A stretch of 41,771 bases of DNA. It comes from CAZBUK01 sp964495085 (lineage in GTDB: Bacteria; Bacteroidota; Ignavibacteria; T3Sed10-11). A program made the translations under genes and the position numbers. The notes under the pieces were generated by a model. It made no database searches, was not told where the DNA came from, and saw nothing but the letters and a program-made list of their open reading frames with translations. Positions 16,822-26,463 of the stretch are shown here, piece by piece; position 1 is the stretch's first letter; each line of letters begins with the position of its first letter. Location of the stretch: contig CAZBUK010000029.1 of the NCBI GenBank assembly GCA_964495085.1, positions 1-41,771 of the forward strand, in the 5' to 3' direction.

Positions 16822-17343
16822 ATGGAAGCTCCGGCTGCAAGGCTTAAACAACGGCTCAGCCTGCTCGCGATCTCTTCGGCCGTTTTCGTTTTTCTCTCCT
16901 GCGGCGATGCGTTCCTCGAACCCGAGGAACAATTTGTCAGAATACATTTCAGATACGGTTTCCGGGACGAGTTGAATACCTTCGAGAACTATTTCAGAAA
17001 AGACCTGGTCCGCGACGGCGTCATGGAGATAGATTTCTGGCTGACCCGGAACGAGCAGTCGGAGATACTGCATCGCGCCGAGTCGCTCGGATTCTTTACC
17101 ATGCCCGATTCGATAATCGTCGAGGCACCGGTGGTCGTCGCTCCGAATCCGCTCCAGTCGCTCCGCATACAGAGCAACGGCTCCGACAACACAGTCGTCT
17201 GGCATTACATCGTGGAGGAATTCAGGGGGGATCTGGCGGATCACTTCGAATCGATACAAGAGTTGTCGAGAACGATCAGAGAGATCATCGAGTTGAAACC
17301 GGAGTATACGTCTCTTCCCCCCAGAAGCGGCGGGTACGACTGA
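16822..17343 (+). CDS. Hypothetical lipoprotein
   Basis: A 173-residue protein with a signal peptide and lipobox (VFLSC at about 22-26). The mature part includes a segment with MEIDFWLTRNEQSEILHRAE followed by GFFTMPD, and a later TVVWHYIV strand. This resembles small DUF lipoproteins of Bacteroidota that carry L-x-x-x-E-x-x-x-I followed by FFxxP, but I cannot name a family. An in-frame GTG 12 bp upstream is less likely than the ATG used here. It follows ftsX by 28 bp and may share its transcript. Confidence 0.7.
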   Translation: MEAPAARLKQRLSLLAISSAVFVFLSCGDAFLEPEEQFVRIHFRYGFRDELNTFENYFRKDLVRDGVMEIDFWLTRNEQSEILHRAESLGFFTMPDSIIVEAPVVVAPNPLQSLRIQSNGSDNTVVWHYIVEEFRGDLADHFESIQELSRTIREIIELKPEYTSLPPRSGGYD

Positions 17344-17428
17344 ACGGGTTCGCACTCCGGGCATCGTTCGGAGAACCGGGTCACTAGACCGCGCGGCAGG
17401 AAAACATATCTGGCTCTTCCGACGACGC

Positions 17429-18112
17429 TTATTCGATGCCGGGAAATGATTGCATCTGCCGCTTCATCTCTTCCATCAATATTCCCAAATCCACCGACAA
17501 ATCATAGCCGTATTCGCCGAGGATGGGTTTTCCGGCCTCCTGGTAAACGCCGATCACCGAAGGCATGATCTCCACATACAAGCCGAAGGTGTGTCGGATC
17601 GTCTCGAGTGCGGCGAATCCCGGATCCTGAGAGAATTTCATGATCAGCGCATCATCGAGCTTTTCCAACACCGATTGGAGATTATATATGAAGGCGAGCG
17701 TATTGGCGGTCTCGAACGGCACGTCTTTAATGATTCCTGTCATCAGCATCATCCGGTTTGCCGACGACCTGAGCATCGGGGGCATTGCACCGCGCCATCC
17801 CGGTACCTGATAGCCGTAGAGATTGCGAACTTCGGATCCTCCCGCAGCATACATACTGTCGATCCGGCCTACGATGCCGTTGTAATAATCGTAAGCGGAA
17901 GTTATCTGCCGGTGATTATAGCTCATTTCGGCGGCGATGCTCCGAAGCGCGTGATCGGCGATCTTCCTGTTGCTGCGGGTTTCCCGCCATTCGTTCATCG
18001 CGAATCCCAGCATAACGCCCGCAACGATGGCGCACACCTCGAGGATTATTATGAAACCCAAGGGGATGTTTCGGTCTTGTACCAAACGCGTCTTCTTTCC
18101 GATTCGCAGCAT
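17429..18112 (-). CDS. Membrane-anchored hypothetical protein (DUF6090-like)
   Basis: A 227-residue protein with one N-terminal transmembrane helix (about 18-38, IILEVCAIVAGVMLGFAMNE) immediately followed by WRETRSNRKIADHALRSIAAE and a mostly helical soluble domain. The combination E-x(2)-(I/V)-x-x-G-x-x-L-(G/A)-x-x-x-N-(E/D)-WRE followed by a charged helix is shared with uncharacterised Bacteroidota membrane proteins such as the DUF6090 group; that match is from memory. Convergent with the upstream lipoprotein gene, it stands alone on the minus strand with a 25-bp inverted repeat 70 bp upstream. Function unknown. Confidence 0.7.
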   Translation of the reverse strand: MLRIGKKTRLVQDRNIPLGFIIILEVCAIVAGVMLGFAMNEWRETRSNRKIADHALRSIAAEMSYNHRQITSAYDYYNGIVGRIDSMYAAGGSEVRNLYGYQVPGWRGAMPPMLRSSANRMMLMTGIIKDVPFETANTLAFIYNLQSVLEKLDDALIMKFSQDPGFAALETIRHTFGLYVEIMPSVIGVYQEAGKPILGEYGYDLSVDLGILMEEMKRQMQSFPGIE

Positions 18113-18180
18113 ACTATTCCGCAGTGTTCATATGAAGGAAATAAACCTGAATCCTGTGTGATTAATTCTGATTGATTAAA

Positions 18181-18205
18181 AATTTTTGCCAACCGTGCAA
18201 AAATT
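18181..18205. promoter_or_regulatory. Perfect inverted repeat upstream of 17429-18112 gene
   Basis: AATTTTTGC and GCAAAAATT form 9-bp perfect arms around 7 bases. The site lies about 70 bp upstream of the minus-strand gene and could be an operator or a hairpin in its leader. No cognate regulator is visible nearby. Confidence 0.4.
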
Positions 18206-18240
18206 AAAATAAACTGAGAGAATATACGGTTTCGGAACAA

Positions 18241-19190
18241 ACGCATCTTAATGGTAGCACAGCGATACCAACACATCGCGTCAAACTCCGTCAGAGGTGA
18301 AACTATGGTAGCAGACAGAAACAAAAAGCTGATCCAAACCCCGTTATGGGTGACAGAATGGTAGCACGTTTATATCACAACCGCACATCAACCCCGTAGG
18401 GGTGGAAGTATGGAATTACTTTTCTCGGTGTCCGTTATCTCAGATATGAAGCGCACTGTCCGGGGATCGAAAAATCTCGGGCAATTCTAATGCATGTCCA
18501 CAGAACCGAAAAAATATACTGTCACCCCTACGGGGTTTTATGCGGAGAGAGGATTGCACACTTCTACCATAATGTCACCCCTACGGGGTTTTTTATCTTA
18601 TGGATTGTTAATTTTCTGCTACCATACTTCCACCCCTACGGGGTTACTTACGTAATGCATTTGACGATCAGCTATTTGATGAATCGTAGACGCCCTGCCA
18701 CCCAGGAAAATCTCCAACATTGATAATAGCATTGAGAACGGCTGCTGACACCAAACCCCGTAGGGGTGACAGTATGGTAACACGATGATATCACCACCGC
18801 ACATCAACCCCGTAGGGGTGAAACTATGGTAGCAGGCAGAAACAAAAAGCTGATCCGAACCCCGTGAGGGGTGAAAGTATGGTAGCACGTCGATATCACC
18901 ACCAAGCACCAACCCCGTAGGGGTGAAACTATGGTAGCAGACAGAAACAAAAAGCTTATCCAAACCCCGTAGGGGTGACAGTATGGTAGCACGTTTATAT
19001 CACCACCGAGCATCAACCCCGTCAGGGGTGAAAGTATGGTAGCACGTTTATATCACCACCGAGCATCAACCCCGTCGGGGTGGAAGTATGGTAGAACTGC
19101 CGGCAGATCGAAGCATACCGTGTATCTACCACGCATCTCCACAGAACCGTTAAAGAATACTCTCAGCCCTACGGGATTATGGGCGTTGAG
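18241..19190. repeat. Array of palindromic CCCCGTAGGGG repeats, 52-53 bp period
   Basis: At least ten full or degenerate copies of a unit with palindromic core CCCCGTAGGGG followed by TGAAAGTATGGTAGCAC. Plus-oriented cores start at 18286 (degenerate), 18339, 18392, 18756, 18808, 18860, 18913, 18965, 19017 and 19070. Inverted copies lie at 18525, 18578 and 18633, with a degenerate one near 19166. The 52-53 bp period holds within blocks. Two intervening sequences recur: one with ACAGAAACAAAAAGCTGATCC and one with TTTATATCACCACC. The layout is plus block, minus block, plus block, minus remnant, suggesting duplication of a larger unit. Minus-strand reading frames through the array are translated repeats, not genes. 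Confidence 0.9.
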
Positions 19191-19725
19191 GATCCAATTT
19201 ATAATAGCAATTATGCCGGATACTTTCTACTTCATTTTCTTTTTAATTATTCTTTTTTCTGTTAAGTGGCAGGTAATATTGCGTTCGTTGCATGCAAATA
19301 TTGATATAACTGTATTTAGAGCTCTGCTATAGAGACTCATCGGTATGTCACCGGACTTTCCGACTGATGCGGCGATCGGATCTTCCGGCTTGATTATGTA
19401 GCGCCACTTTGATAACTTACACGTACATTTGCCGCGGATAGCGCGGCGCCCGGATATCGATACGGACGATATATGTCACGTAGCGCAATAACACGGTCCG
19501 TACCGGCTCTATACCGGAAAACAGCCAGAGACCATTCTGACGTTCGATCATTCATTATCATACCGCCGCGACATGCCGGCAAGCACGAGCAATCCATGTA
19601 AGATTGAACGGCTCTGACATGATTTCGATCGTTCATGCATCGCATATAATACTGCTTGTTACTATCACCCGTTCCTGATTCGACAGGACCCTGTTCTTCT
19701 TCATTTCTTTGTAAGGAAACTCACT
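19191..19725. other. Gene-free region upstream of sdhC
   Basis: No supported gene. The first part (19195-19330) is AT rich; the rest resembles average composition without codon structure. A TATAAT at 19645-19650, about 75 bp before sdhC, could be the -10 box of the sdh promoter, but the matching -35 (TTTCGA, 16-base spacing) is weak. Confidence 0.35.
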
Positions 19726-20439
19726 ATGCCATCGATAGCTTCCGCGGCGTGGACAAGCGTGGGGAAAAAGATCCTTACCGGCCTCACGGGACTGTTTCTC
19801 TGTCTTTTCGTTTTCGTCCACCTCATGGGTAATCTGGCCTATTTCAACGAAGATCCGAATGTCATCAACAAATACGCCCAGTTCCTCCATGGGCTCGGCG
19901 CGCTCTTCTATCTTATAGAGATCGGATTGGCGGTATCGCTCATCCTCCATGTCATTCTCGGCATCGTGATTTATCTGAACAAGCGGAAAGCGCGGCCTGT
20001 CGATTACGACGTGCACGCGGGTGCGGGCGGACCGAGCAAGAAAACCATCAGCGCAAAGACCATGCTATGGACGGGTTTAATCATCGGCGCCTTTATCGTC
20101 GTGCATCTCAACACGTTTAAATTCGGTCCCGGAGTCGAAGACGGCCTGGTAGCGACTACCCCGGATGGAGAGGCGCTGATGATCGACGGCCAGCCGGTCA
20201 AGAACGTTCACCAGAGGATCACCGACGTCTTTAAAAAAGAAGCGTACGTGATCGGATACGTTGCGGTGATGATCTTTCTGGGTTTTCATCTCCGCCACGG
20301 TTTCTGGAGCGCGTTCCAATCCCTCGGAGCTATGAACCCGAAGCTCTCGCCGGTCATATACGCCATCGGCGCCGTCTTTGCGGTGTTCATAACCGTCGGA
20401 TTTCTCTTCCTCCCCATTTGGGTCTATTTCTTCGGATAA
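19726..20439 (+). CDS. sdhC: Succinate dehydrogenase/fumarate reductase cytochrome b subunit
   Basis: This 237-residue integral membrane subunit anchors the enzyme and carries two hemes b that pass electrons to or from the quinone pool. Five transmembrane helices are visible, with histidines in the positions expected for type-B diheme anchors: FVFVHLMGNL, SLILHVILG, IVVHLNTFKF and FLGFHLRHGFWSAFQSLG. It is the first gene of sdhCAB; sdhA begins 19 bp after its stop. Direction (succinate oxidation or fumarate reduction) cannot be told from sequence. Confidence 0.95.
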   Translation: MPSIASAAWTSVGKKILTGLTGLFLCLFVFVHLMGNLAYFNEDPNVINKYAQFLHGLGALFYLIEIGLAVSLILHVILGIVIYLNKRKARPVDYDVHAGAGGPSKKTISAKTMLWTGLIIGAFIVVHLNTFKFGPGVEDGLVATTPDGEALMIDGQPVKNVHQRITDVFKKEAYVIGYVAVMIFLGFHLRHGFWSAFQSLGAMNPKLSPVIYAIGAVFAVFITVGFLFLPIWVYFFG

Positions 20440-20458
20440 TAAAATCACAGAGGATCAC

Positions 20459-22372
20459 ATGAAGCTCGATTCGAAAATTCCCGGCGGTCCGGTTCATGAG
20501 AAATGGGAGCGTCATAAGAACGGCATCAAGCTTGTCAATCCGGCCAACAAAAGAAAATATACTATTATAGTCGTCGGTACCGGACTCGCGGGAGCTTCGG
20601 CCGCCGCCTCTCTGGGCGAGCTCGGCTACAACGTCAAGGCATACTTTATTCATGACACCCCGCGCCGGGCTCACAGCATCGCCGCGCAAGGGGGAATCAA
20701 CGCGGCAAAGAATTACCCCAACGACGGCGATACCGTCTGGCGGCTCTTCGTCGATACGGTGAAAGGCGGAGATTTTCGCGCGCGCGAGGCGAACGTCTAC
20801 CGTCTTGCGCTTGTCAGCAACAATATCATCGATCAGTGCGTTGCGCAAGGGGTCCCCTTTGCACGGGAGTACGGCGGACTCCTCGCGAACCGCTCCTTCG
20901 GCGGCGCACAGGTATCGCGTACTTTCTATGCGCGCGGGCAGACGGGACAACAACTCCTCCTCGGCGCATACAGCGCAATGATGCGGCAGGTGGACGCCGG
21001 AAAGGTGAAGCTCTTTCCGCGCGAGGAGATGCTCGACCTCGTGCTCGTCGACGGAAGAGCCAGGGGCATCATCACCCGCAATCTGATCACCGGCGCCATC
21101 GAACGGCATGAAGGGGATGCGGTTCTCCTGTGCACGGGCGGCTACGGCAACGTCTATTATCTCTCCACCAACGCGAAGAATTCAAACGCAACCGCCATCT
21201 GGCGGTGCTACAAACGGGGTGCGCTGTTCGGCAACCCTTGCTTTACGCAGATCCACCCGACCTGCATTCCCCAATCGGGAGAATATCAATCGAAATTAAC
21301 GCTGATGAGCGAAAGTCTCCGGAACGACGGCCGCGTCTGGGTTCCCAAGAAGAAGGGGGATCACCGGCATCCCGACGATATCTCCGAAGACGAGCGCGAT
21401 TATTTTCTCGAGCGGAAATATCCGAGCTACGGGAATCTCGCACCGAGAGACATATCCTCCCGTGCTGCGAAACAGGTCTGCGATGAGGGCCGGGGTGTCG
21501 GTGAAACGGGTCTCGCTGTCTATCTCGATTTCCGCGACTCTATACAACGCCTCGGCGTGGAGGTGATCAAAGCGCGCTACGGAAATCTGTTCGACATGTA
21601 CCTCCGCATAACCGACGAGAATCCGTATAAAGTGCCCATGAGAATTTTCCCCGCGGCCCATTACACCATGGGGGGGCTCTGGGTCGATTATAATCTGATG
21701 AGCAATATACCGGGTCTGTTCGTCCTCGGAGAAGCGAACTTCTCAGACCACGGTGCGAACCGGCTCGGTGCCAGCGCCCTCATGCAGGGTCTCGCCGACG
21801 GATACTTCATCATCCCCTATACGCTTGGAGACTACATCGCAACGACGAATCCCGGCAAGGTATCGACCGACCATGAGGGTTTCAAGGAAGCCGCGGAGCG
21901 GACCGGACAAATGACGAAGAAACTGATCGATATCAAAGGCAATAAAACCGTGCTGCAGTTTCATCGCGAACTCGGATCGATCATGTGGGAAAATGTCGGC
22001 ATGGGAAGAACAAAGGAGAGCCTCGAACGCGCGATCGTGGAGATCAAAAAACTCCGGGATGAATTCTGGCAGAACCTGAAGCTGCTCGGCACCGATCAGG
22101 AACTGAACAAAGATCTCGAGTACGCGGGAAGACTTGCCGATTACTTCGAGCTCGGGGATCTCATGGCGAGAGATGGACTCGACCGGAACGAGTCATGCGG
22201 CGGACATTTCCGCGAAGAATTTCAGACACCCGACGGCGAAGCCCTGCGCAACGACGAGAAGTATTGCTATGTATCGGCGTGGGAATATGCGGGCGACAAT
22301 GCCGCTCCCGTGCTGCACAAGGAATCTCTCGATTTCGAAGCCGTACCGCTGCAGACGAGAAGTTATAAATAG
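20459..22372 (+). CDS. sdhA: Succinate dehydrogenase/fumarate reductase flavoprotein subunit
   Basis: The 637-residue catalytic subunit interconverts succinate and fumarate. An FAD-binding Rossmann motif VVGTGLAGASAAASLGELGY lies near 37-56, the covalent FAD-His is in RRAHSIAAQGGINAAKNYPN, and substrate/active-site segments include HPTCIPQSGEYQS, MGGLWVDYNLMSNIPGLFVLG and GANRLGASALMQGLADGYF. The C-terminal helical domain contains ESCGGHFREEFQTPDGEA. Length and subunit order match the type-B enzymes of Bacteroidota. sdhB follows after 90 bp. Confidence 0.97.
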   Translation: MKLDSKIPGGPVHEKWERHKNGIKLVNPANKRKYTIIVVGTGLAGASAAASLGELGYNVKAYFIHDTPRRAHSIAAQGGINAAKNYPNDGDTVWRLFVDTVKGGDFRAREANVYRLALVSNNIIDQCVAQGVPFAREYGGLLANRSFGGAQVSRTFYARGQTGQQLLLGAYSAMMRQVDAGKVKLFPREEMLDLVLVDGRARGIITRNLITGAIERHEGDAVLLCTGGYGNVYYLSTNAKNSNATAIWRCYKRGALFGNPCFTQIHPTCIPQSGEYQSKLTLMSESLRNDGRVWVPKKKGDHRHPDDISEDERDYFLERKYPSYGNLAPRDISSRAAKQVCDEGRGVGETGLAVYLDFRDSIQRLGVEVIKARYGNLFDMYLRITDENPYKVPMRIFPAAHYTMGGLWVDYNLMSNIPGLFVLGEANFSDHGANRLGASALMQGLADGYFIIPYTLGDYIATTNPGKVSTDHEGFKEAAERTGQMTKKLIDIKGNKTVLQFHRELGSIMWENVGMGRTKESLERAIVEIKKLRDEFWQNLKLLGTDQELNKDLEYAGRLADYFELGDLMARDGLDRNESCGGHFREEFQTPDGEALRNDEKYCYVSAWEYAGDNAAPVLHKESLDFEAVPLQTRSYK

Positions 22373-22462
22373 ATCCCGTTACGGTACGGGGTATGGTGAA
22401 GGCACGCCGGAACCGGCGGCGGGAGTCCACAGAATCGGATATTTACTACGGAGAAAGGAACG

Positions 22463-23200
22463 ATGAGAATCAAGCTCAAAATCTGGCGACAAAAAAATGC
22501 GCAGACGGCCGGCAAGTTTGTCAACTACGAACTGAACAACGCCAATCCCCACATGTCCTTCCTGGAGATGCTGGATTTTCTGAACGAAGATCTCATCGCA
22601 AGAGGCGAATCTCCGATTGAATTCGACAGCGACTGCCGCGAAGGCATCTGCGGATCCTGCGGTGTCGTTGTCGACGGAATCGCCCATGGACCCTGGAAGG
22701 GTGCGGCGACATGCCAGCTCCACATGCGCCATTACAGCGAGGGGGACACGATCGTGATCGAACCCTTCAGAGCAAAAGGTTTTCCCGTGATCAAAGACCT
22801 GGTCGTCGATCGGAACGCCTTCGACCGGATCATAGCGGCGGGGGGTTATATCTCGGTCAACACCGGGGCGGCGCCCGACGGCAATGCCATTCCCATTCCC
22901 GAGGATAAATCCGAACGCGCGATGGATTTCGCGGCGTGCATCGGCTGCGGCGCATGCGTCGCTGCCTGTCCGAACTCTTCGGCGTCGCTCTTCGTCGGAG
23001 CGAAGATCTCCCAGTTTGCGCTCCTCCCGCAGGGTACTCCCGAGCGGAAACGCCGGGCACTCAGAATGATCGAACAAATGGAGAAAGAAGGCTTCGGGGA
23101 TTGCTCGAACTTCGCCGAGTGCGAAGCCGTCTGTCCGAAAGAGATATCCATCGAAGCCATCGCCCGCATGCGGCGGGAGTATATGAAAGCGCTCGTCTGA
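22463..23200 (+). CDS. sdhB: Succinate dehydrogenase/fumarate reductase iron-sulfur subunit
   Basis: The 245-residue electron-transfer subunit holds three clusters. Residues for the [2Fe-2S] are in CREGICGSCGVVVDG and the later TCQLH; the [4Fe-4S] and [3Fe-4S] ligands are in CIGCGACVAACPN and CSNFAECEAVCPKEI. It links the flavin of SdhA to the hemes of SdhC at the cytoplasmic face of the membrane. The N-terminus (MRIKLKIWRQKN) is typical of this subfamily. It ends the sdhCAB operon; no convincing terminator hairpin with a T tract is seen after it. Confidence 0.97.
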   Translation: MRIKLKIWRQKNAQTAGKFVNYELNNANPHMSFLEMLDFLNEDLIARGESPIEFDSDCREGICGSCGVVVDGIAHGPWKGAATCQLHMRHYSEGDTIVIEPFRAKGFPVIKDLVVDRNAFDRIIAAGGYISVNTGAAPDGNAIPIPEDKSERAMDFAACIGCGACVAACPNSSASLFVGAKISQFALLPQGTPERKRRALRMIEQMEKEGFGDCSNFAECEAVCPKEISIEAIARMRREYMKALV

Positions 23201-23345
23201 CGGCCGGATTTCCTCAGGATCTCTCATCTCAGTAAAGCGGCGGATTTCACGATGCGAGTCTTCGGCAACCCGCTGCTCAGCCCTGGCTGTCTGATCCGGA
23301 ACCGCGCAATCACCGCCGTGTCGGTCTTTACCGTCGCACGGAAAC

Positions 23346-24422
23346 TCACATCCCTGGTTTTACCGGAGACCAGCCGATACCGTCCGGCTGCGTGCCCGTC
23401 GCGAATCGCGCAGTTACCGTCAGGTTCTGCAGATCGATAACCGATACGACATCCGCATTCGAATTCGCTACGTAGGCGGTTCTTCCGTCCGGAGGAATGA
23501 CGATTCCGATGGGTATCGGACTTCCTTCGAACCGGTCGGCAAAGTACCGGTCCGCTCCATCCTCCGCTATCTCGGCATCCATCCGAACCGAGGCGACCAG
23601 CCGCTTCATATCCGTTTCGAATACCGTGACGTCGCCCGACCGGGCGTTCGATACAAGGACGAACCTCCCGTCCGGTGTAAACTTTGCTCTGATGGGAAAA
23701 TCCCGGGACTCCAATTCAGCAACTACCTCGAGTGTGCGGGTATCGATAACCGAAACGGTATTCGCGCTCCGGTTTGTAACCCAAACCTCTTCACCGTCCG
23801 GGGAGACGTCGATTCCCTCGGCTCCCGCGCCGGTCTCGATCTGTGCGATCGTTTCCCTGCTTTCGAGATCGATAACCGTGACGCTGCCCGAACCGATATT
23901 CGAGACGAAGGCGCGCCGGAAATCCGGAGCTGCTGCAACCATATGAGAAACGCTCTGCTCGGTGAAAGCCGTCTGCTCGATCTCCCCGGTAGCGATATTC
24001 ACCACAAGCAGCGCCTGCTTGCCTTCCGCGGTAACCAATACCCGGTCATCGTCGTACGTCATCCAATGAATACCATGCGGATATGTAAATTCTCCCAGAT
24101 CGAGATCCCGGACGTGTGCTGCGTCGGACAGATCGATAACCGTCAGCGAATTCCCGGGACGATCCCGCAGTCCGTAGTTCGTTACGACGGCAGTCCTTCC
24201 GTCCGGCGAGATAGCAACCTCATGCGGCTGGTATCCGGTCGGGATGGTAGCCAGCATTTCTCCCGACCGGCGATCGATGATGTTCGCCGTATCGTCGGAT
24301 TTATTAAGGACGACGATCACACCGGCCGGCTCCGCAAGACCGCCTGTCTGATTGCCGCCGCACCCCGATACCCCGATCAGAACGAGGCATGTCGTAACAA
24401 ATGAAAGTATGTATGCTCTCAT
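23346..24422 (-). CDS. YncE-like beta-propeller lipoprotein
   Basis: A 358-residue exported protein: signal peptide with lipobox (GVSGC, about 18-22), then a seven-bladed propeller made of repeats of the type VSPDGxxxxVTNxxxxxVSVID. Clear copies read VAISPDGRTAVVTNYG, VSPDGEEVWVTNRSANTVSV, FTPDGRFVLVSNARSGDVTV and IPPDGRTAYVANSNADVVSV. Proteins of this family are found at the cell surface or periplasm and often have no known substrate. The ATG at 24422 is preceded by a very strong ribosome site (AGGAGGAGAGG). It is divergent from the S9 peptidase gene. Confidence 0.88.
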   Translation of the reverse strand: MRAYILSFVTTCLVLIGVSGCGGNQTGGLAEPAGVIVVLNKSDDTANIIDRRSGEMLATIPTGYQPHEVAISPDGRTAVVTNYGLRDRPGNSLTVIDLSDAAHVRDLDLGEFTYPHGIHWMTYDDDRVLVTAEGKQALLVVNIATGEIEQTAFTEQSVSHMVAAAPDFRRAFVSNIGSGSVTVIDLESRETIAQIETGAGAEGIDVSPDGEEVWVTNRSANTVSVIDTRTLEVVAELESRDFPIRAKFTPDGRFVLVSNARSGDVTVFETDMKRLVASVRMDAEIAEDGADRYFADRFEGSPIPIGIVIPPDGRTAYVANSNADVVSVIDLQNLTVTARFATGTQPDGIGWSPVKPGM

Positions 24423-24624
24423 ACAGATTCCTCTCCTCCTGTAAATATTGAATCGTGTAAGAAAACTCCTGCTGTTCAAATGATAATGTAAGGAAATAAA
24501 GAGAAAAAACCGACGCAACATGTACCGGCCTTCATCGTACACATTAAGAGCGATCGTTTGGGCGATTTTTTTGTTTAGCGGCATTTGCGTATCTTATCCA
24601 CTATCGTATAACAACCGTACATCG

Positions 24625-26463
24625 ATGAATCTTCCTCTTATCCCGCGCAACGTCCTCTTTGGAAATCCGGAGCGGCTCGATCCGAACATCTCTCCAGACG
24701 GAAAACGAATTGCATATATTGCCCCGAAAGAGGAGGTGCTGAATGTCTTCATCCGCACCGTCGGCAGCAGCGACGATCATGCGGTCACCGACGACCGTGT
24801 TCGAGGCATCCGTTCGTATGCATGGGCTCACGACAATAAGCACCTCATGTACATTCAGGACGAGGGGGGCGATGAGAACTGGCATATCTTCGTCGTCAAC
24901 CTCGAGAGCGGTGTAATCACAGACGTGACTCCGTTTCCCGGTGTCCAGGCTCGAATCGTCGCGACGAGTAAAGCATATCCCGATTACATTCTGGTCGGAA
25001 TGAACCGGCGGGATCCGCGCCTTCACGACGTCTACCGGCTGCACCTGCCGTCCGGCGAACTGACGCTCGATACAAAGAATCCCGGGGACGTGGTCGAATG
25101 GGTCGCCGATCCTTACCTCGCGGTACGGGGCGCCGTAGCGCCGACCGCAGAAGGGGGGAACGAGCTGCGGGTTCGCGAACGTCCGGACGAACCCTGGAAG
25201 ACTTTCGTCATATGGCCGGCAGAGGATTCGATGAGCGGGCCAGTGGGATTCGACGGCGGCGGAGAGCGTATCTACCTCCTGGACAGCCGCGGCGCAAATA
25301 CCATGCAGCTCGTCGAAAAAGATCTTCTCTCTCCGAAGGAAAAGATTCTCCTCTCTGATCCGGAGTACGACGTCTCCTCGGTCATCATCCATCCCGACAC
25401 GCATATTGTGCAGGCAGCTTCGGTTCTGAAAGCGCGCAGCGAATGGACGATCCTCGACCCGGCGATCGAAGCCGATCTCCGGAATTTGAAAAAGCTCAAC
25501 AACGGGGATATGTTTCTGATCAACCGCGACCATGCCGACGAACACTGGCTTGTCGGCTATACCGTCGATAACGGCCCGATACCTTACTATCTCTATGACC
25601 GGAGCACCGGAAAAGGAGAACTGCTCTTCACGCACCGTCCGGAACTCGAGCGGTACGCGCTCGCAGAGATGCAGCCGGTGAGCTTTCGTGCAAGGGACGG
25701 GTTGACGGTCCATGGTTATCTTTCCCTCCCGCCCGGAAACACGGGGACTCGTCTGCCATTCGTGTTGAACGTCCATGGGGGACCCTGGGTCCGGGATACG
25801 TGGGGATTGGACGTCGAGGCCCAGTGGTTCGCAAACCGCGGATACGCCTGTCTGCAGATAAATTACCGCGGCTCGACCGGCTACGGGAAGAAATTCGTCA
25901 ATGCGGGCAACCGCGAGTGGGGCGGAAAAATGCATGACGATCTGGTCGATGCGGTCGCCTGGGCGGTACAGGAAGGGATCGCCGATCCCGAACGGATCGC
26001 CGTCTACGGCGGTTCATACGGCGGTTATGCGGCTCTCGTCGGCGCATCGTTCACTCCGGATCTGTTTAAAGCCGCGGTGAGCATCGTCGGACCCAGCAGC
26101 ATCGTCACGCTGATCGAATCGATTCCGCCGTATTGGACTCCCCTTCGGAAGGTCTTCGACGTACGCGTCGGCAACATCGACGATCCGGAGGACCGGCGGT
26201 TTCTTGAATCCCGCTCCCCGCTATTCCATGCCGAAAAGATCAAGATTCCGATGCTGATCGTACAGGGAGCGAACGATCCGAGAGTCAAACGCCAGGAGAG
26301 CGAACAGATCGTCGAGCACCTGAGAAAACGGGGAGCCGACGTAGAATACCTGCTCTTCCCCGATGAAGGACATGGATTCGCCCGGCCTGAGAACCGTTTA
26401 CAATTTTATCAAGTATGCGAGAAGTTCCTCGCGAAGCATCTCGGAGGAAGATGTGAAAATTAA
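24625..26463 (+). CDS. S9 family peptidase (prolyl oligopeptidase/acylaminoacyl peptidase type)
   Basis: A two-domain serine peptidase. The N-terminal beta-propeller (about 20-340; NISPDGKRIAYIAP) restricts access, and the C-terminal alpha/beta hydrolase (about 360-610) carries the triad: Ser in YGGSYGGYAALVG, Asp in VQGANDPRVKRQE, His in DEGHGFARPENR. From the ATG at 24625 it has 612 residues. An ATG at 24520 would add a 35-residue hydrophobic leader, so an exported form cannot be excluded; the extension has poorer codon use. Its last codons overlap the GTG start of the next gene. Confidence 0.9.
   Translation: MNLPLIPRNVLFGNPERLDPNISPDGKRIAYIAPKEEVLNVFIRTVGSSDDHAVTDDRVRGIRSYAWAHDNKHLMYIQDEGGDENWHIFVVNLESGVITDVTPFPGVQARIVATSKAYPDYILVGMNRRDPRLHDVYRLHLPSGELTLDTKNPGDVVEWVADPYLAVRGAVAPTAEGGNELRVRERPDEPWKTFVIWPAEDSMSGPVGFDGGGERIYLLDSRGANTMQLVEKDLLSPKEKILLSDPEYDVSSVIIHPDTHIVQAASVLKARSEWTILDPAIEADLRNLKKLNNGDMFLINRDHADEHWLVGYTVDNGPIPYYLYDRSTGKGELLFTHRPELERYALAEMQPVSFRARDGLTVHGYLSLPPGNTGTRLPFVLNVHGGPWVRDTWGLDVEAQWFANRGYACLQINYRGSTGYGKKFVNAGNREWGGKMHDDLVDAVAWAVQEGIADPERIAVYGGSYGGYAALVGASFTPDLFKAAVSIVGPSSIVTLIESIPPYWTPLRKVFDVRVGNIDDPEDRRFLESRSPLFHAEKIKIPMLIVQGANDPRVKRQESEQIVEHLRKRGADVEYLLFPDEGHGFARPENRLQFYQVCEKFLAKHLGGRCEN

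Noticed and set aside
18619..19016. Minus-strand reading frames through the repeat array as proteins
   Set aside because: They are translated repeat units (recurring CYHSFTPTGL) without start signals; low-complexity artefacts.
18241..19190. CRISPR array (regularly spaced palindromic repeats)
   Set aside because: The intervening sequences are themselves repeated, units occur in both orientations, and no cas genes are present.
19394..19645. 83-residue minus-strand frame upstream of sdhC
   Set aside because: No motif, signal or ribosome site; looks like a chance frame in intergenic DNA.
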